Shown: positions 41,070 through 49,259 of the stretch, in pieces
How positions within the stretch are numbered: position 1 is the stretch's first letter
Layout of the letters: each line of letters opens with the position of its first letter
Assembly (NCBI GenBank): GCA_944386565.1
Contig: CALXBO010000012.1
Span: forward strand, 1-52,812
Direction: 5' to 3'
Source: an uncultured Ruthenibacterium sp.
Lineage (GTDB): Bacteria; Bacillota; Clostridia; Oscillospirales; Ruminococcaceae
Length of the DNA stretch: 52,812 nt
The notes under the pieces: generated by a model
What the model saw: the letters and a program-made list of their open reading frames with translations, nothing else
Database searches by the model: none
What the model was told of the DNA's origin: nothing
Translations under genes and position numbers: made by a program

Positions 41070-42224
41070 ATGAAACGATTTTTTCTCACAGCGGGCAGCC
41101 GGCTGCTCTCCGCCGTGCGTCTCGCCGTCGGCGCCGCGCTGCTCGCCCCCCTGCCCTTGCTGATGGTCTGGTACAATTACACGGTGGACTGCTCCGGTTT
41201 CTTTCAGGGCGACGCCTACCTGCGTGAAGTCGGCAACATGGTGCTGGAGGGCAAGGACATTGTCGGTTATGAAAAGATGAACGACCAGCAGCGCGAGATC
41301 CTCAAGATCTTCGTGAACAACATCGACCCCGTCCCCGACGTGATCGCCCTCGGCTCGAGCCGCATCATGCAGCTCAGCCGCGATGTGCTGCACATCGACA
41401 GTTTCTTCAACTGCAGCGTCACGGGCGGCGACCGTGCGGACGTGATGGGCACGTTCTATCTCTTCGACCGCGAAGACCGCCTGCCGAAGACGTTCATCAT
41501 CGGTTTTGACCCGTGGCTGCTGCGCTCGGACATCATCGACAAACGGACCGACAAGGAGCTCTATGCAGAATTTCTGGAGAAATGTCTCGGGGTTCCGTCC
41601 GACGTGGAATACGTGGAGACGGACGACGAGGAAAAGTGGCTGGCCCTGTACTCGCCCGAGTACTTCCAGAACAATCTCTCGTATGCGAGCCGCGACACGA
41701 CGGGAGTGGACAAGCCCCAGGTCGTGGAGGGCGACGTGTACCAGCAGACCACCGAGGTCAAGCGCGGCGACGGCAGCCTTCTGTACGACGTCAACTACCG
41801 CAACCGCTCGCAGGAAGAACGCGACACCGATGCGCTGTTTCAGTGCGGGAACTTCCTGTACATGGAGGATTACGACGAAGTCGACCAGGAATGCGTCGAG
41901 CTGTTCGACAAATTCTTTGCCTATGCCCAAGAGCGCGGCGTGAACATCGTCATCATGCTCACGCCGTATCCGCCCATCGTCTACGATTACTGCGAGGAAA
42001 ACGCGGAAGATTACGGCGGATTCCTCGACACGGAACCCACGATCCGCGAGCTTGCCGCGAAATACGACATCCCCGTCTACGGCTCGTATGACCCCGACAA
42101 GATCGAGGGCGTGACGAAAGCCGACTTCTACGACGGCCTGCACTGCACCGCGGAGGCCGTCGAGAAGATCATCGGGGGAGAAGACGGTGAGAACGAGCAA
42201 TTCATGCACGATCTGGGCTATTGA
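41070..42224 (+). CDS. SGNH/DltD-like partner of the MBOAT acyltransferase
   Basis: 384 residues: an N-terminal signal anchor (about 12-35), then an extracellular domain. VIALGSSRIM (about 92) gives the GxS nucleophile position, and DFYDGLHCTAEA near the C-terminus gives the Asp-x-x-His pair of SGNH esterases. These proteins place the acyl group from the MBOAT partner onto the sugar. Last gene of the cluster. AGGAGGG precedes ATG 41070. Confidence 0.78.
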   Translation: MKRFFLTAGSRLLSAVRLAVGAALLAPLPLLMVWYNYTVDCSGFFQGDAYLREVGNMVLEGKDIVGYEKMNDQQREILKIFVNNIDPVPDVIALGSSRIMQLSRDVLHIDSFFNCSVTGGDRADVMGTFYLFDREDRLPKTFIIGFDPWLLRSDIIDKRTDKELYAEFLEKCLGVPSDVEYVETDDEEKWLALYSPEYFQNNLSYASRDTTGVDKPQVVEGDVYQQTTEVKRGDGSLLYDVNYRNRSQEERDTDALFQCGNFLYMEDYDEVDQECVELFDKFFAYAQERGVNIVIMLTPYPPIVYDYCEENAEDYGGFLDTEPTIRELAAKYDIPVYGSYDPDKIEGVTKADFYDGLHCTAEAVEKIIGGEDGENEQFMHDLGY

Positions 42225-42235
42225 CCCATTCTTTG

Positions 42236-42272
42236 AAAAACCGGACGAAGCTTTGCTTCGTCCGGTTTTTTG
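42236..42272 (+). terminator. Terminator of the glycan cluster
   Basis: AAAACCGGACGAAGC pairs with GCTTCGTCCGGTTTT around TTT, with extra T following. Confidence 0.93.
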
Positions 42273-42319
42273 CTGCATTCATGGCAGAAAATCCGCCTGT
42301 TTTCTGTGGACCTTTTCCA

Positions 42320-42370
42320 TTGCGGAGAGATTGGCGGCGTGCTAGAATAAAGGCAATGAATACGTATTCA
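42320..42370 (+). promoter_or_regulatory. lacI-type gene promoter and 14-bp operator
   Basis: TTGCGG (42320-42325) and TAGAAT (42343-42348) have a 17-base spacer. The perfect palindrome TGAATACGTATTCA (42357-42370) with central CG, as in LacI-family operators, covers the transcript start. Autoregulation of the sucrose unit is likely. Confidence 0.75.
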
Positions 42371-42384
42371 CGGAGGTGGATGCA

Positions 42385-43356
42385 GTGATTACCATGTCGG
42401 AGATCGCCAGGCTCACAAACGTCTCGCAGCCCACTGTCTCCCGTGTGCTGAACGGGAATCCCTCTGTCAATCCGGAGGTGCGCGAACGCGTGCTTGCCTG
42501 CGCGCGCGAACACCACTACCAGCCGAACGCGCTCGCCAAAAGCCTTCAGGGGCAGCCGACGCACTTGCTCGGCGTCCTGCTCACGGACATTTCCAACGGC
42601 TTTTTCGCGGAGCTGGCCAAGGAGATCGAAATGAGCGCCAAACAGGCCGGATACAGCATCCTTCTCTGGAACAGCAACTATGAACCGGAGCGCGAACGCG
42701 AGTGTTTTGACGTTCTGCGACGCTACCGGGTGGACGGTGTGATCGCCGTTCCGTGCCGCGCAGACGACGAATTCTGGACGCGCGGAACCGATGCGCTGGA
42801 TTTTCCGCTCGTGATCGCCACGCTGCGCGTGCCGGGGCGCGACTGCGTCTATGTGGACCACGCGATGGCCGGCTCTCAGGCCGCACGCTGCCTGATTTCC
42901 CGCGGCTACGATGCCTTTGCGTTTGCGGGGACGCCCGGTGAGGACAAACAGCGGGGATTTCTCGCGGAACTGTCCCGGAACGGCATTGCGCCGGAGCGCT
43001 GCTTCACGGCTGACGTCTCGCGGGACGGCTGGGCCGATGTCCTTGCCGGCCGGACCGCTTCCCGCGAGGAGCGCACGGGCATTTTCACCTCCAACGACCT
43101 GCAGGCTCTGGAGCTGCTGAACCGTCTGCACGCGCACGGCGTCACCGTTCCGCAGCGCGCGGGCGTGCTCGGATTCGATGACATCCCCGTGAGCCGTTAC
43201 CTCACCCCCAACCTGAGCAGCATGCGCCAGCCGCTGCGCGAGATGGCCGCGCACGCCGTGGGACAGCTCGTGTGCCGGATTGAGACGCCGGACAGGGCTG
43301 TGCCGCTGGATCTGCCGCTCTATGCATCCGTCATTGCGCGGGAGAGCACCGGATAA
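42385..43356 (+). CDS. LacI-family transcriptional regulator of the sucrose unit
   Basis: A 323-residue repressor. The helix-turn-helix and hinge are at 4-55 (MSEIARLTNVSQPTVSRVLNG, then PNALAKSLQG). The periplasmic-binding-like effector domain fills the rest and would bind a sugar or sugar phosphate. The start is GTG 42385, 8 bases after CGGAGG; GTG 42376 overlaps that site. The downstream fructokinase and amylosucrase make sucrose or fructose(-P) a likely signal (inference). Confidence 0.92.
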   Translation: MITMSEIARLTNVSQPTVSRVLNGNPSVNPEVRERVLACAREHHYQPNALAKSLQGQPTHLLGVLLTDISNGFFAELAKEIEMSAKQAGYSILLWNSNYEPERERECFDVLRRYRVDGVIAVPCRADDEFWTRGTDALDFPLVIATLRVPGRDCVYVDHAMAGSQAARCLISRGYDAFAFAGTPGEDKQRGFLAELSRNGIAPERCFTADVSRDGWADVLAGRTASREERTGIFTSNDLQALELLNRLHAHGVTVPQRAGVLGFDDIPVSRYLTPNLSSMRQPLREMAAHAVGQLVCRIETPDRAVPLDLPLYASVIARESTG

Positions 43357-43415
43357 TCGCCTCTTTCGTTTTGGGTATACTTTTTCAGATAAGGATCACA
43401 GAAAGGAAGACCGTC

Positions 43416-44354
43416 ATGACTGATATCACGTGCATCGGAGAAGTTCTGATCGACCTCACCCAGACCGGAACGAATGCGCACGGCGTTCCGCAGTTCTCCG
43501 CCAATCCCGGCGGCGCTCCGGCCAACGTGGCCGTCGCCGCTTCGCGGCTCGGCGCCCGCACCGCATTCATCGGCAAGACCGGGCGGGACGGGTTCGGCGC
43601 CTACCTTCGCCGCGTGCTCGAGGAAAACCGCGTCGCGGCCGACGGGCTGCGCACTTCGGACACGCCCACGACCATGGCGATCGTCTCCGTGTCCGAGAGC
43701 GGAGAGCGCGATTTCCGCTTTGTGCGCGGCGCGGACAGCGAGCTGGCTCCGGAGGAACTGGATGAAACGGCTATCGCAGCTACAAAAATCCTGCACTTCG
43801 GTTCCGTGAGCCTGACGGGCGGTGCGGCGCGCTCCGCGACCATCGCAGCTGCCCGGGCGGCACGGCGCGCGGGCGTGCTTGTCAGCTATGACCCGAACTA
43901 CCGCGCCAGCCTGTGGCCGAGCGAGGCCGAAGCCGTGGAGTGGATGCGCACGCCCCTCTCTCTCGTCGACGTCATGAAACTGGCCGAGGAAGAGCTGGAG
44001 CTGCTCACCGGCACGTCCGATCTCGAGGAGGGCAGCCGCATTCTGGAAGAGCGCGGCATCTCTCTTGTTCTGGTCACTCTGGGCGGCGACGGAGCGTTCT
44101 GCCGCTGGCAGGGCGAGACCTTCACCGTTCCCGGCGTCAAGACGCAGGTCGCCGACACCAACGGCGCAGGCGACACCTTCTTCGGCGCGGTGCTCAGCCG
44201 TCTGGCCCTGCGCGGCGACCACCCGCTGGACGGCCTGACGGCGCAGGAACTGCGCGGCATCGTCGCGTTCGCCAACCGCGCGGCATCGCTGACATGTTCC
44301 CGCAGCGGCGCCATCCCCGCCATGCCCACACCGGACGAAGTGGAATCTTTGTAA
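43416..44354 (+). CDS. PfkB-family fructokinase
   Basis: A 312-residue ribokinase-fold sugar kinase. Motif one is GGAPANVAVAASRLG (about 32-46), with GKTGRDGFG, and motif two DTNGAGDTFFGA with Asp as the catalytic base. The DPNYRASLW stretch is typical of fructokinases. It would make fructose-6-phosphate from the fructose released by amylosucrase. AAAGGAAG precedes ATG 43416. 19 bases separate it from the next gene. Confidence 0.9.
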   Translation: MTDITCIGEVLIDLTQTGTNAHGVPQFSANPGGAPANVAVAASRLGARTAFIGKTGRDGFGAYLRRVLEENRVAADGLRTSDTPTTMAIVSVSESGERDFRFVRGADSELAPEELDETAIAATKILHFGSVSLTGGAARSATIAAARAARRAGVLVSYDPNYRASLWPSEAEAVEWMRTPLSLVDVMKLAEEELELLTGTSDLEEGSRILEERGISLVLVTLGGDGAFCRWQGETFTVPGVKTQVADTNGAGDTFFGAVLSRLALRGDHPLDGLTAQELRGIVAFANRAASLTCSRSGAIPAMPTPDEVESL

Positions 44355-44373
44355 CCGATCAGGAGGAATCACG

Positions 44374-46323
44374 ATGAAGCGGAAAACAAACGGCGCCGCT
44401 CGGAAAAAAGCGGCCAAAACGGCGGTAGAGACCGTCTCGGGCACGCAGGCAACCGGGCCCGTGCAGGGCACCGCGACGTGCGGCGAAGAGAACGGCGTAT
44501 TTGAGCGCCGTCTTGCGCGCCATTACGATGAGCTGAAATGGCTGTACTGCGAACTGTATCACAACGACATGGGCGCGTTCGAGTACTTTGTCTCGATGCT
44601 GCGCCGCAGCTGGGAAGCGCGCAAGGAAGACCTCCGCGCACAGGATGCCCGCCGCGAAGCAGATCCCGACTGGTACCGCAGCCGCGACATTCTCGGCATG
44701 ATGCTGTATGCGAACGCCTTTGCGGGCACCCTGAAAGGCGCGGAGGAAAAACTTCCGTATCTGCGCGAGTGCGGTGTGAACTACGTTCATCTGATGCCGC
44801 TGCTGCAGAGCCCCAAGGGACGCAGCGACGGCGGATATGCCGTCGCCGACTTCCGCACGGTCCAGCCGGAGCTCGGCACGATGGAGGACTTCGAGCATCT
44901 GGCTGACGCGTGCCGCCGTGACGGCATGTGCGTGTGCCTCGATTTCGTGATGAACCACACGAGCGAGGATCACGACTGGGCGCGCCGCGCGCGCGCCGGT
45001 GAGCCGGGTTACCGCGACCGCTATTTCTTCTATGACAACTGGGACATTCCCCGCGAGTTTGAAAAGACGATTCCCGAGGTCTTCCCCACCACCGCGCCGG
45101 GCAGCTTCACGTGGCTCTCCGACTGCAATCAGGCGGTCATGACGAATTTCTATCCGTATCAGTGGGACCTCAACTACGCCAATCCCGTCGTGTTCAACGA
45201 CATGACGGAAAACCTGCTCTACCTCGCCAACCGCGGCGTGGACGTCGTCCGTCTGGACGCCGTGCCCTACATCTGGAAGCAGCTCGGCACGAACTGCCGC
45301 AACCTGCCGCAGGTGCACACGCTGGTGCGCATGATCCGCATGGCATGTGAGATCGTGTGTCCGAGCGTACTGCTGCTGGGCGAGGTCGTCATGGAGCCCG
45401 CCAAGGTGGTTCCCTATTTCGGAACGCCGGAAAAGCCCGAGTGCCATATGCTGTACAACGTCACGACGATGGCCACCACGTGGAACACACTCGCCACGCA
45501 GGACGTATCCCTGCTGCGCCATCAGATGGACGCAGTCTGCGCCCTGCCTCACGACTTCGTGTTCCTGAACTACCTGCGCTGCCACGACGACATCGGCTGG
45601 GGGCTTGATTACGGATATCTGGGATGGTGCTCCGGGGCCAGCGAAGTGCCGCACAAGAAATACCTGAACGACTGGTTCACCGGAAAGTGGCCCGGCAGCA
45701 ACAGCCGCGGCGAGCTGTACAACGACGATCCCCGTCTGGGCGACGCGCGGTTGTGCGGTACGACGGCTTCGCTGTGCGGCGTGGAAGCCGCCGTCTATGA
45801 GAACGACTCCGCCAAGCTGGAGCAGGCCGTCGCGTGCGATCTGATGCTTCACGCGTGGATGTTCTCGCAGAGCGGCATCCCGGTTCTGTACAGCGGCGAT
45901 GAGATCGGCCAGCTGAACGACTATTCGTATCACGACGACCCCGACAAGCGCGAGGACAGCCGCTACATCCACCGCGGCGATTTCCAGTGGGATCTGGCCG
46001 AATTGCGGCACGACCCGAAGACGCGTCAGGGCATGCAGTTCGCCGGTCTGCGCCGTCTGGAAGAGCTGCGCGCCGCAGAACCCTGCTTCGACGCGCGCGC
46101 CGACGTGTGGACCGAGGACTCCGGCAGCAACCACGTGCTTGCGGTCTGCCGCCGGTACGAAGGGCGCGAACTGATCTGCCTGTTCAATTTCAGCAGCAAT
46201 TTCGTGCATGCGGGCGCGGCACGCGACGGCGCGTACACCGATATCGTGTACGGCACCCGTTACGACAGCATCCGCGACATCGAGCTGTATCCGCACAGCT
46301 TCGCGTGGCTTCTCCGCGAGTGA
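44374..46323 (+). CDS. Amylosucrase (GH13 subfamily 4) or sucrose hydrolase
   Basis: A 649-residue alpha-amylase-fold enzyme. Catalytic residues are visible: nucleophile Asp295 (VVRLDAVPYIWK), acid/base Glu337 (LLLGEVVM), and Asp405 of RCHDDIGW. The whole chain matches amylosucrase in length and motifs (GGYAVADFRTVQPELGTMEDF, WDLNYANP, FSQSGIPVLYSGDE). It would turn sucrose into alpha-1,4-glucan and fructose, or hydrolyse it. A basic Ala/Lys-rich N-terminal extension (residues 1-40) has no clear role. No signal peptide, so cytosolic. AGGAGG precedes ATG 44374. Confidence 0.9.
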   Translation: MKRKTNGAARKKAAKTAVETVSGTQATGPVQGTATCGEENGVFERRLARHYDELKWLYCELYHNDMGAFEYFVSMLRRSWEARKEDLRAQDARREADPDWYRSRDILGMMLYANAFAGTLKGAEEKLPYLRECGVNYVHLMPLLQSPKGRSDGGYAVADFRTVQPELGTMEDFEHLADACRRDGMCVCLDFVMNHTSEDHDWARRARAGEPGYRDRYFFYDNWDIPREFEKTIPEVFPTTAPGSFTWLSDCNQAVMTNFYPYQWDLNYANPVVFNDMTENLLYLANRGVDVVRLDAVPYIWKQLGTNCRNLPQVHTLVRMIRMACEIVCPSVLLLGEVVMEPAKVVPYFGTPEKPECHMLYNVTTMATTWNTLATQDVSLLRHQMDAVCALPHDFVFLNYLRCHDDIGWGLDYGYLGWCSGASEVPHKKYLNDWFTGKWPGSNSRGELYNDDPRLGDARLCGTTASLCGVEAAVYENDSAKLEQAVACDLMLHAWMFSQSGIPVLYSGDEIGQLNDYSYHDDPDKREDSRYIHRGDFQWDLAELRHDPKTRQGMQFAGLRRLEELRAAEPCFDARADVWTEDSGSNHVLAVCRRYEGRELICLFNFSSNFVHAGAARDGAYTDIVYGTRYDSIRDIELYPHSFAWLLRE

Positions 46324-46328
46324 TTTCT

Positions 46329-46370
46329 AAAAAAAGCGGCGGCCTCCGTACGGAGGCCGCCGCCCTTTTT
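46329..46370. terminator. Bidirectional terminator
   Basis: A near-perfect palindrome (GCGGCGGCCTCCG/CGGAGGCCGCCGC, 46336-46363) with A-run before and T-run after. It ends the amylosucrase unit (+) and the dehydrogenase unit (-). Confidence 0.93.
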
Positions 46371-47268
46371 ATTTCTCATTCAGAAACTCACGGATGTTGG
46401 CGAGCACTTTTTCGCTCAGCAGGATGAACGCCTGCCGCGTGCGTCCCGCCGACACATTGCGGCACACCACACGGGGCAGCTCGAAGAAATCTTCGCTCAC
46501 GCTGCCTGCCGCCGCTGCGGTATCGCAGAAGAACCAGTTGCCCTCGCGCCGCACCCAGCGCTCCATGGCTTCGGAATCGAATCCCGGCCCGATGGATGTA
46601 TTGAACAAAATCTTTCCGTCGCCCAGCGCGCGGAACTCCTCTTCCCCCAGCAGCAGGACATTCTTGTTCAGGCACGTGATGACCACATCGCTCTCGCGCA
46701 GCAGTTCGGGCAGCGGCGTGAAGCGCATCCCCTCCGCCTCGGCGTCCGCCTTGGGCGCGCGGCAGTAGTAGAGGATGTTCGCCCCGAGGAACTGAAGCGC
46801 CTGCGCGACCATGCGGCCGGAGGTGCCGAGCCCGACCATTCCGACGTTGAGGCCGTAGATCTCCTCGGCCTCCGCGCGCAGCCGCGGCAGGTCAAATCCG
46901 TGCAGCAGCCCTGTCAATTCGTGCAGAACATATTCGACGACGCCGCGGTCACCGTAATCGCGGATACCCTTGACGCAGATGCCTTTTTCCCGGGCGAACG
47001 CGATGTCCACGTTGGCGCTCTCCTCGGAATACAGGCTGCAGCACATGCCGATGTAGCGGATATTCGGGCAGCGCTCGATGACCTCGCGCTCAATGCGGGA
47101 CGTGTAGCTCAGCAGCACCGCATCGGAGTCACCGATGCGGCGGACGATCTCGTCGTTGTCCTGAGGCACATCTTCAAACAGGACAACTTCCTGCGCAAGG
47201 CTGTGAAGCTCCTGCTCGGCCTGCGGGACGAGACTGACGGGTTCAATGGCAGTCAGTTTCCGGAACAT
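46369..47268 (-). CDS. D-2-hydroxyacid dehydrogenase-like protein with altered active site
   Basis: 299 residues with the two-domain phosphoglycerate-dehydrogenase fold. The NAD motif GLGTSG is present (about 147-152). But the usual catalytic Arg in the NTxRG motif is Ile here (NTSIGPG), and the usual His before xAGRT is Asn (NVSAGRT); the intervening Glu is also not evident. It may bind NAD(H) without the standard hydride transfer, or use a different chemistry. A small RNA-free start at ATG 47268 (GGAGAGA site). It precedes the aspartate-dehydrogenase-like gene on this strand in reverse order: that gene is upstream with a 17-base gap. Confidence 0.85.
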   Translation of the reverse strand: MFRKLTAIEPVSLVPQAEQELHSLAQEVVLFEDVPQDNDEIVRRIGDSDAVLLSYTSRIEREVIERCPNIRYIGMCCSLYSEESANVDIAFAREKGICVKGIRDYGDRGVVEYVLHELTGLLHGFDLPRLRAEAEEIYGLNVGMVGLGTSGRMVAQALQFLGANILYYCRAPKADAEAEGMRFTPLPELLRESDVVITCLNKNVLLLGEEEFRALGDGKILFNTSIGPGFDSEAMERWVRREGNWFFCDTAAAAGSVSEDFFELPRVVCRNVSAGRTRQAFILLSEKVLANIREFLNEK

Positions 47269-47285
47269 ATCGCGTCTCTCCTCTC

Positions 47286-48083
47286 TCAGTGCAGCTCAAT
47301 GGGCGAAGCCAGATTGCGCAGCAGCGCGACCAGGCTCCAGCCGGCGATGGCGCTCGACTCGGAGTAGATGTCCAGCTTGGCCCGGACGTCCGCTCCCGAT
47401 GCGGAGATGAAATATTCGTCTCCGACAAAACCGGGTTTTCCCGTCATTTTCATCTTCAGAGCCTCCGGGCCGGAAAGCGCCAGCGCGGTGGCCACTGCAA
47501 CATTCACGTGCGTCGGCATCAGTTCGATCGCTTTCTTGGCCGTTCCCTCAAAGGCAGTGCCCTCTTCTTTCTCCAGCTCTTCGCGGTAGAGCGGTGTGCC
47601 CTTCAGCGCGCCCGGGCGCTTGAGGGAGCTGAACGACGTCTCCGGCGTTTTCCCCTCCGCCTGCGCCATCAGCGCCACCGTGGAGAGCACGTCGAATCCG
47701 CCCACGGCGCCGGAGGCGAGATAGACCTTGCGGCCGCAGCGCGCAGCCGTCTGCTCCACTTCGGCGCGGAACGCATCGTCCGCGAGCGCGCCGATGGAGA
47801 TGAGCACAAGGTCCGCGCCGCCCTCAAGGATCTTCACGGCGTTCTCTTTGACCGCCGCGACGCCGGCCGTCTCCACAACAATGTCCGGGCACAGTCCCAG
47901 AAGCGTCTCCGGATTCGCGCAGGCCGTGCAGCCCACCTTGTCCGCCAGAGCCTGCACCGATTCCGGCGACCGGCTCGTCACGCCGACCAGTTCATACGCA
48001 TTCAGAAAACCGCGGAGGTATGCGTCCGCCACGATCCCGCCGAGATAACCGCATCCCAGAATCCCCATTTTTTTGCGTTTCAT
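47286..48083 (-). CDS. L-aspartate dehydrogenase family protein (NadX-like)
   Basis: 265 residues. The Rossmann motif is GILGCGYLGG (about 7-16), followed by SRSPESVQAL for cofactor choice. The domain of unknown name shared by aspartate and homoserine-type dehydrogenases includes GAVGGFDVL, LKRPGALKGT and THVNVAVATALAL. The family oxidises L-aspartate to iminoaspartate, often for NAD synthesis, but no nadA or nadC lies nearby, and the 2-hydroxyacid-dehydrogenase-like neighbour suggests another substrate. AAAGGAA precedes ATG 48083. Confidence 0.83.
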   Translation of the reverse strand: MKRKKMGILGCGYLGGIVADAYLRGFLNAYELVGVTSRSPESVQALADKVGCTACANPETLLGLCPDIVVETAGVAAVKENAVKILEGGADLVLISIGALADDAFRAEVEQTAARCGRKVYLASGAVGGFDVLSTVALMAQAEGKTPETSFSSLKRPGALKGTPLYREELEKEEGTAFEGTAKKAIELMPTHVNVAVATALALSGPEALKMKMTGKPGFVGDEYFISASGADVRAKLDIYSESSAIAGWSLVALLRNLASPIELH

Positions 48084-48100
48084 AGCCCTGTTCCTTTCTT

Positions 48101-49231
48101 TTACCGGATGTTGACATCCACGCCGTTGACCTCAACGCCTTCGTCCGCGCGGATGAGAATGTACTTCACGCCGTCAATGACGCGCGTCTCCACCAGATCG
48201 CCGCGCTCCGGGCTCACCCGGATCACAACGTCGGGCGTGCGCACTTCGAGCTTCGCCGTATCCACAAGATTGCGCGGGCTGAGCGCCGCCTCTTCGCCGA
48301 ACTCCTCGTCGTACTTACGCCCGAACGCCGCCACGCGCGTCTCCGGCACGCCGCAGGCGTCGAGCACGGTCTTGACTTCCTCTTTCGTCACAACGAGAGG
48401 TTCTTCCTCGTGATTCGCCTTGTGCTCCTCGATGCGCTCGCACAGATGTTCATGCACGGCCTGCACCACTTCGCAGCTGCAGTCCTCCGCCAGTGTCTCT
48501 CCCAGAATGGCCTCGAACGCGTCCTTCTGCGAGGCGGCCGGCATCGGCAGCGGTGCGCGGAACAGCGCATCCACAAAGTCGGACTGGTTTTTGGTGATGT
48601 CCCTCGTGTAATACAGCGCACCGTAAATGTTGGAGCAACGGTCGTCAAACGCCGGGAACATGAAGCCGATCTCGGGGGACGAGACGATCCAGTCCGTCTG
48701 GAGACTGTGGAACTCGTTCTCGTAGACGTAGTAGCTCAGCGCCGGTTTCGTGAGCTTCACCGGACAAATGGCGCACAGGATGTACGAAAACACGTCGGTG
48801 GACGCGTCTTCCATCCGCTCGCCGTCCCGGCTGCGGAACGGCACGTCATAGGTGTCGTGTGCGAGCAGGATCATATAGCTGCCCTCGATCATCACCGAAT
48901 TGAGGATGCGGCGGTACAGGGCCTGCACCGCCTCGTCGTCGCCGAGCTTTGAATCGCGCAGCGCCATCAGCAGCGCGTGCTCTTCTCCGTCGACGACCTG
49001 CTTTGTCTCAAAGCTGATGTCGATGAGGTTCTTGCCCAGCGTGCCGGACAGCGACTTTTTCAGGATCGCCAGCAGCTTTTCCGTCTCCTCCTGCGCGGTG
49101 AGCGCGAGCGACTGGTTGAATTCCGAGACGATCTCGCCCGTCTCGTTGACGTAGCAGCCGCGGATGTGGCTGATGTTGCTCTTATCGGGTTTGTAGCGGC
49201 GCCGCAGCTCCGCAATTTCTTTTTCGTTCAT
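48101..49231 (-). CDS. DUF4317 family protein
   Basis: A 376-residue soluble acidic protein. The N-terminal MNEKEIAELRRRYKPDKSNI and GCYVNETGEIV match the DUF4317 family of Clostridia, whose function is unknown. No membrane helix or catalytic motif is evident. GAGAGG precedes ATG 49231. It is followed by the aspartate-dehydrogenase-like gene after 17 bases and preceded by pdp after 28 bases, so all four genes on this strand may form one unit. Confidence 0.83.
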   Translation of the reverse strand: MNEKEIAELRRRYKPDKSNISHIRGCYVNETGEIVSEFNQSLALTAQEETEKLLAILKKSLSGTLGKNLIDISFETKQVVDGEEHALLMALRDSKLGDDEAVQALYRRILNSVMIEGSYMILLAHDTYDVPFRSRDGERMEDASTDVFSYILCAICPVKLTKPALSYYVYENEFHSLQTDWIVSSPEIGFMFPAFDDRCSNIYGALYYTRDITKNQSDFVDALFRAPLPMPAASQKDAFEAILGETLAEDCSCEVVQAVHEHLCERIEEHKANHEEEPLVVTKEEVKTVLDACGVPETRVAAFGRKYDEEFGEEAALSPRNLVDTAKLEVRTPDVVIRVSPERGDLVETRVIDGVKYILIRADEGVEVNGVDVNIR

Positions 49232-49259
49232 GAAGTACCTCTCATTGCATTGAAATGTG

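Noticed and set aside
44359..46296. 645-residue minus frame opposite amylosucrase
   Set aside because: GH13 catalytic residues are on the plus strand; the minus frame is a composition artefact.
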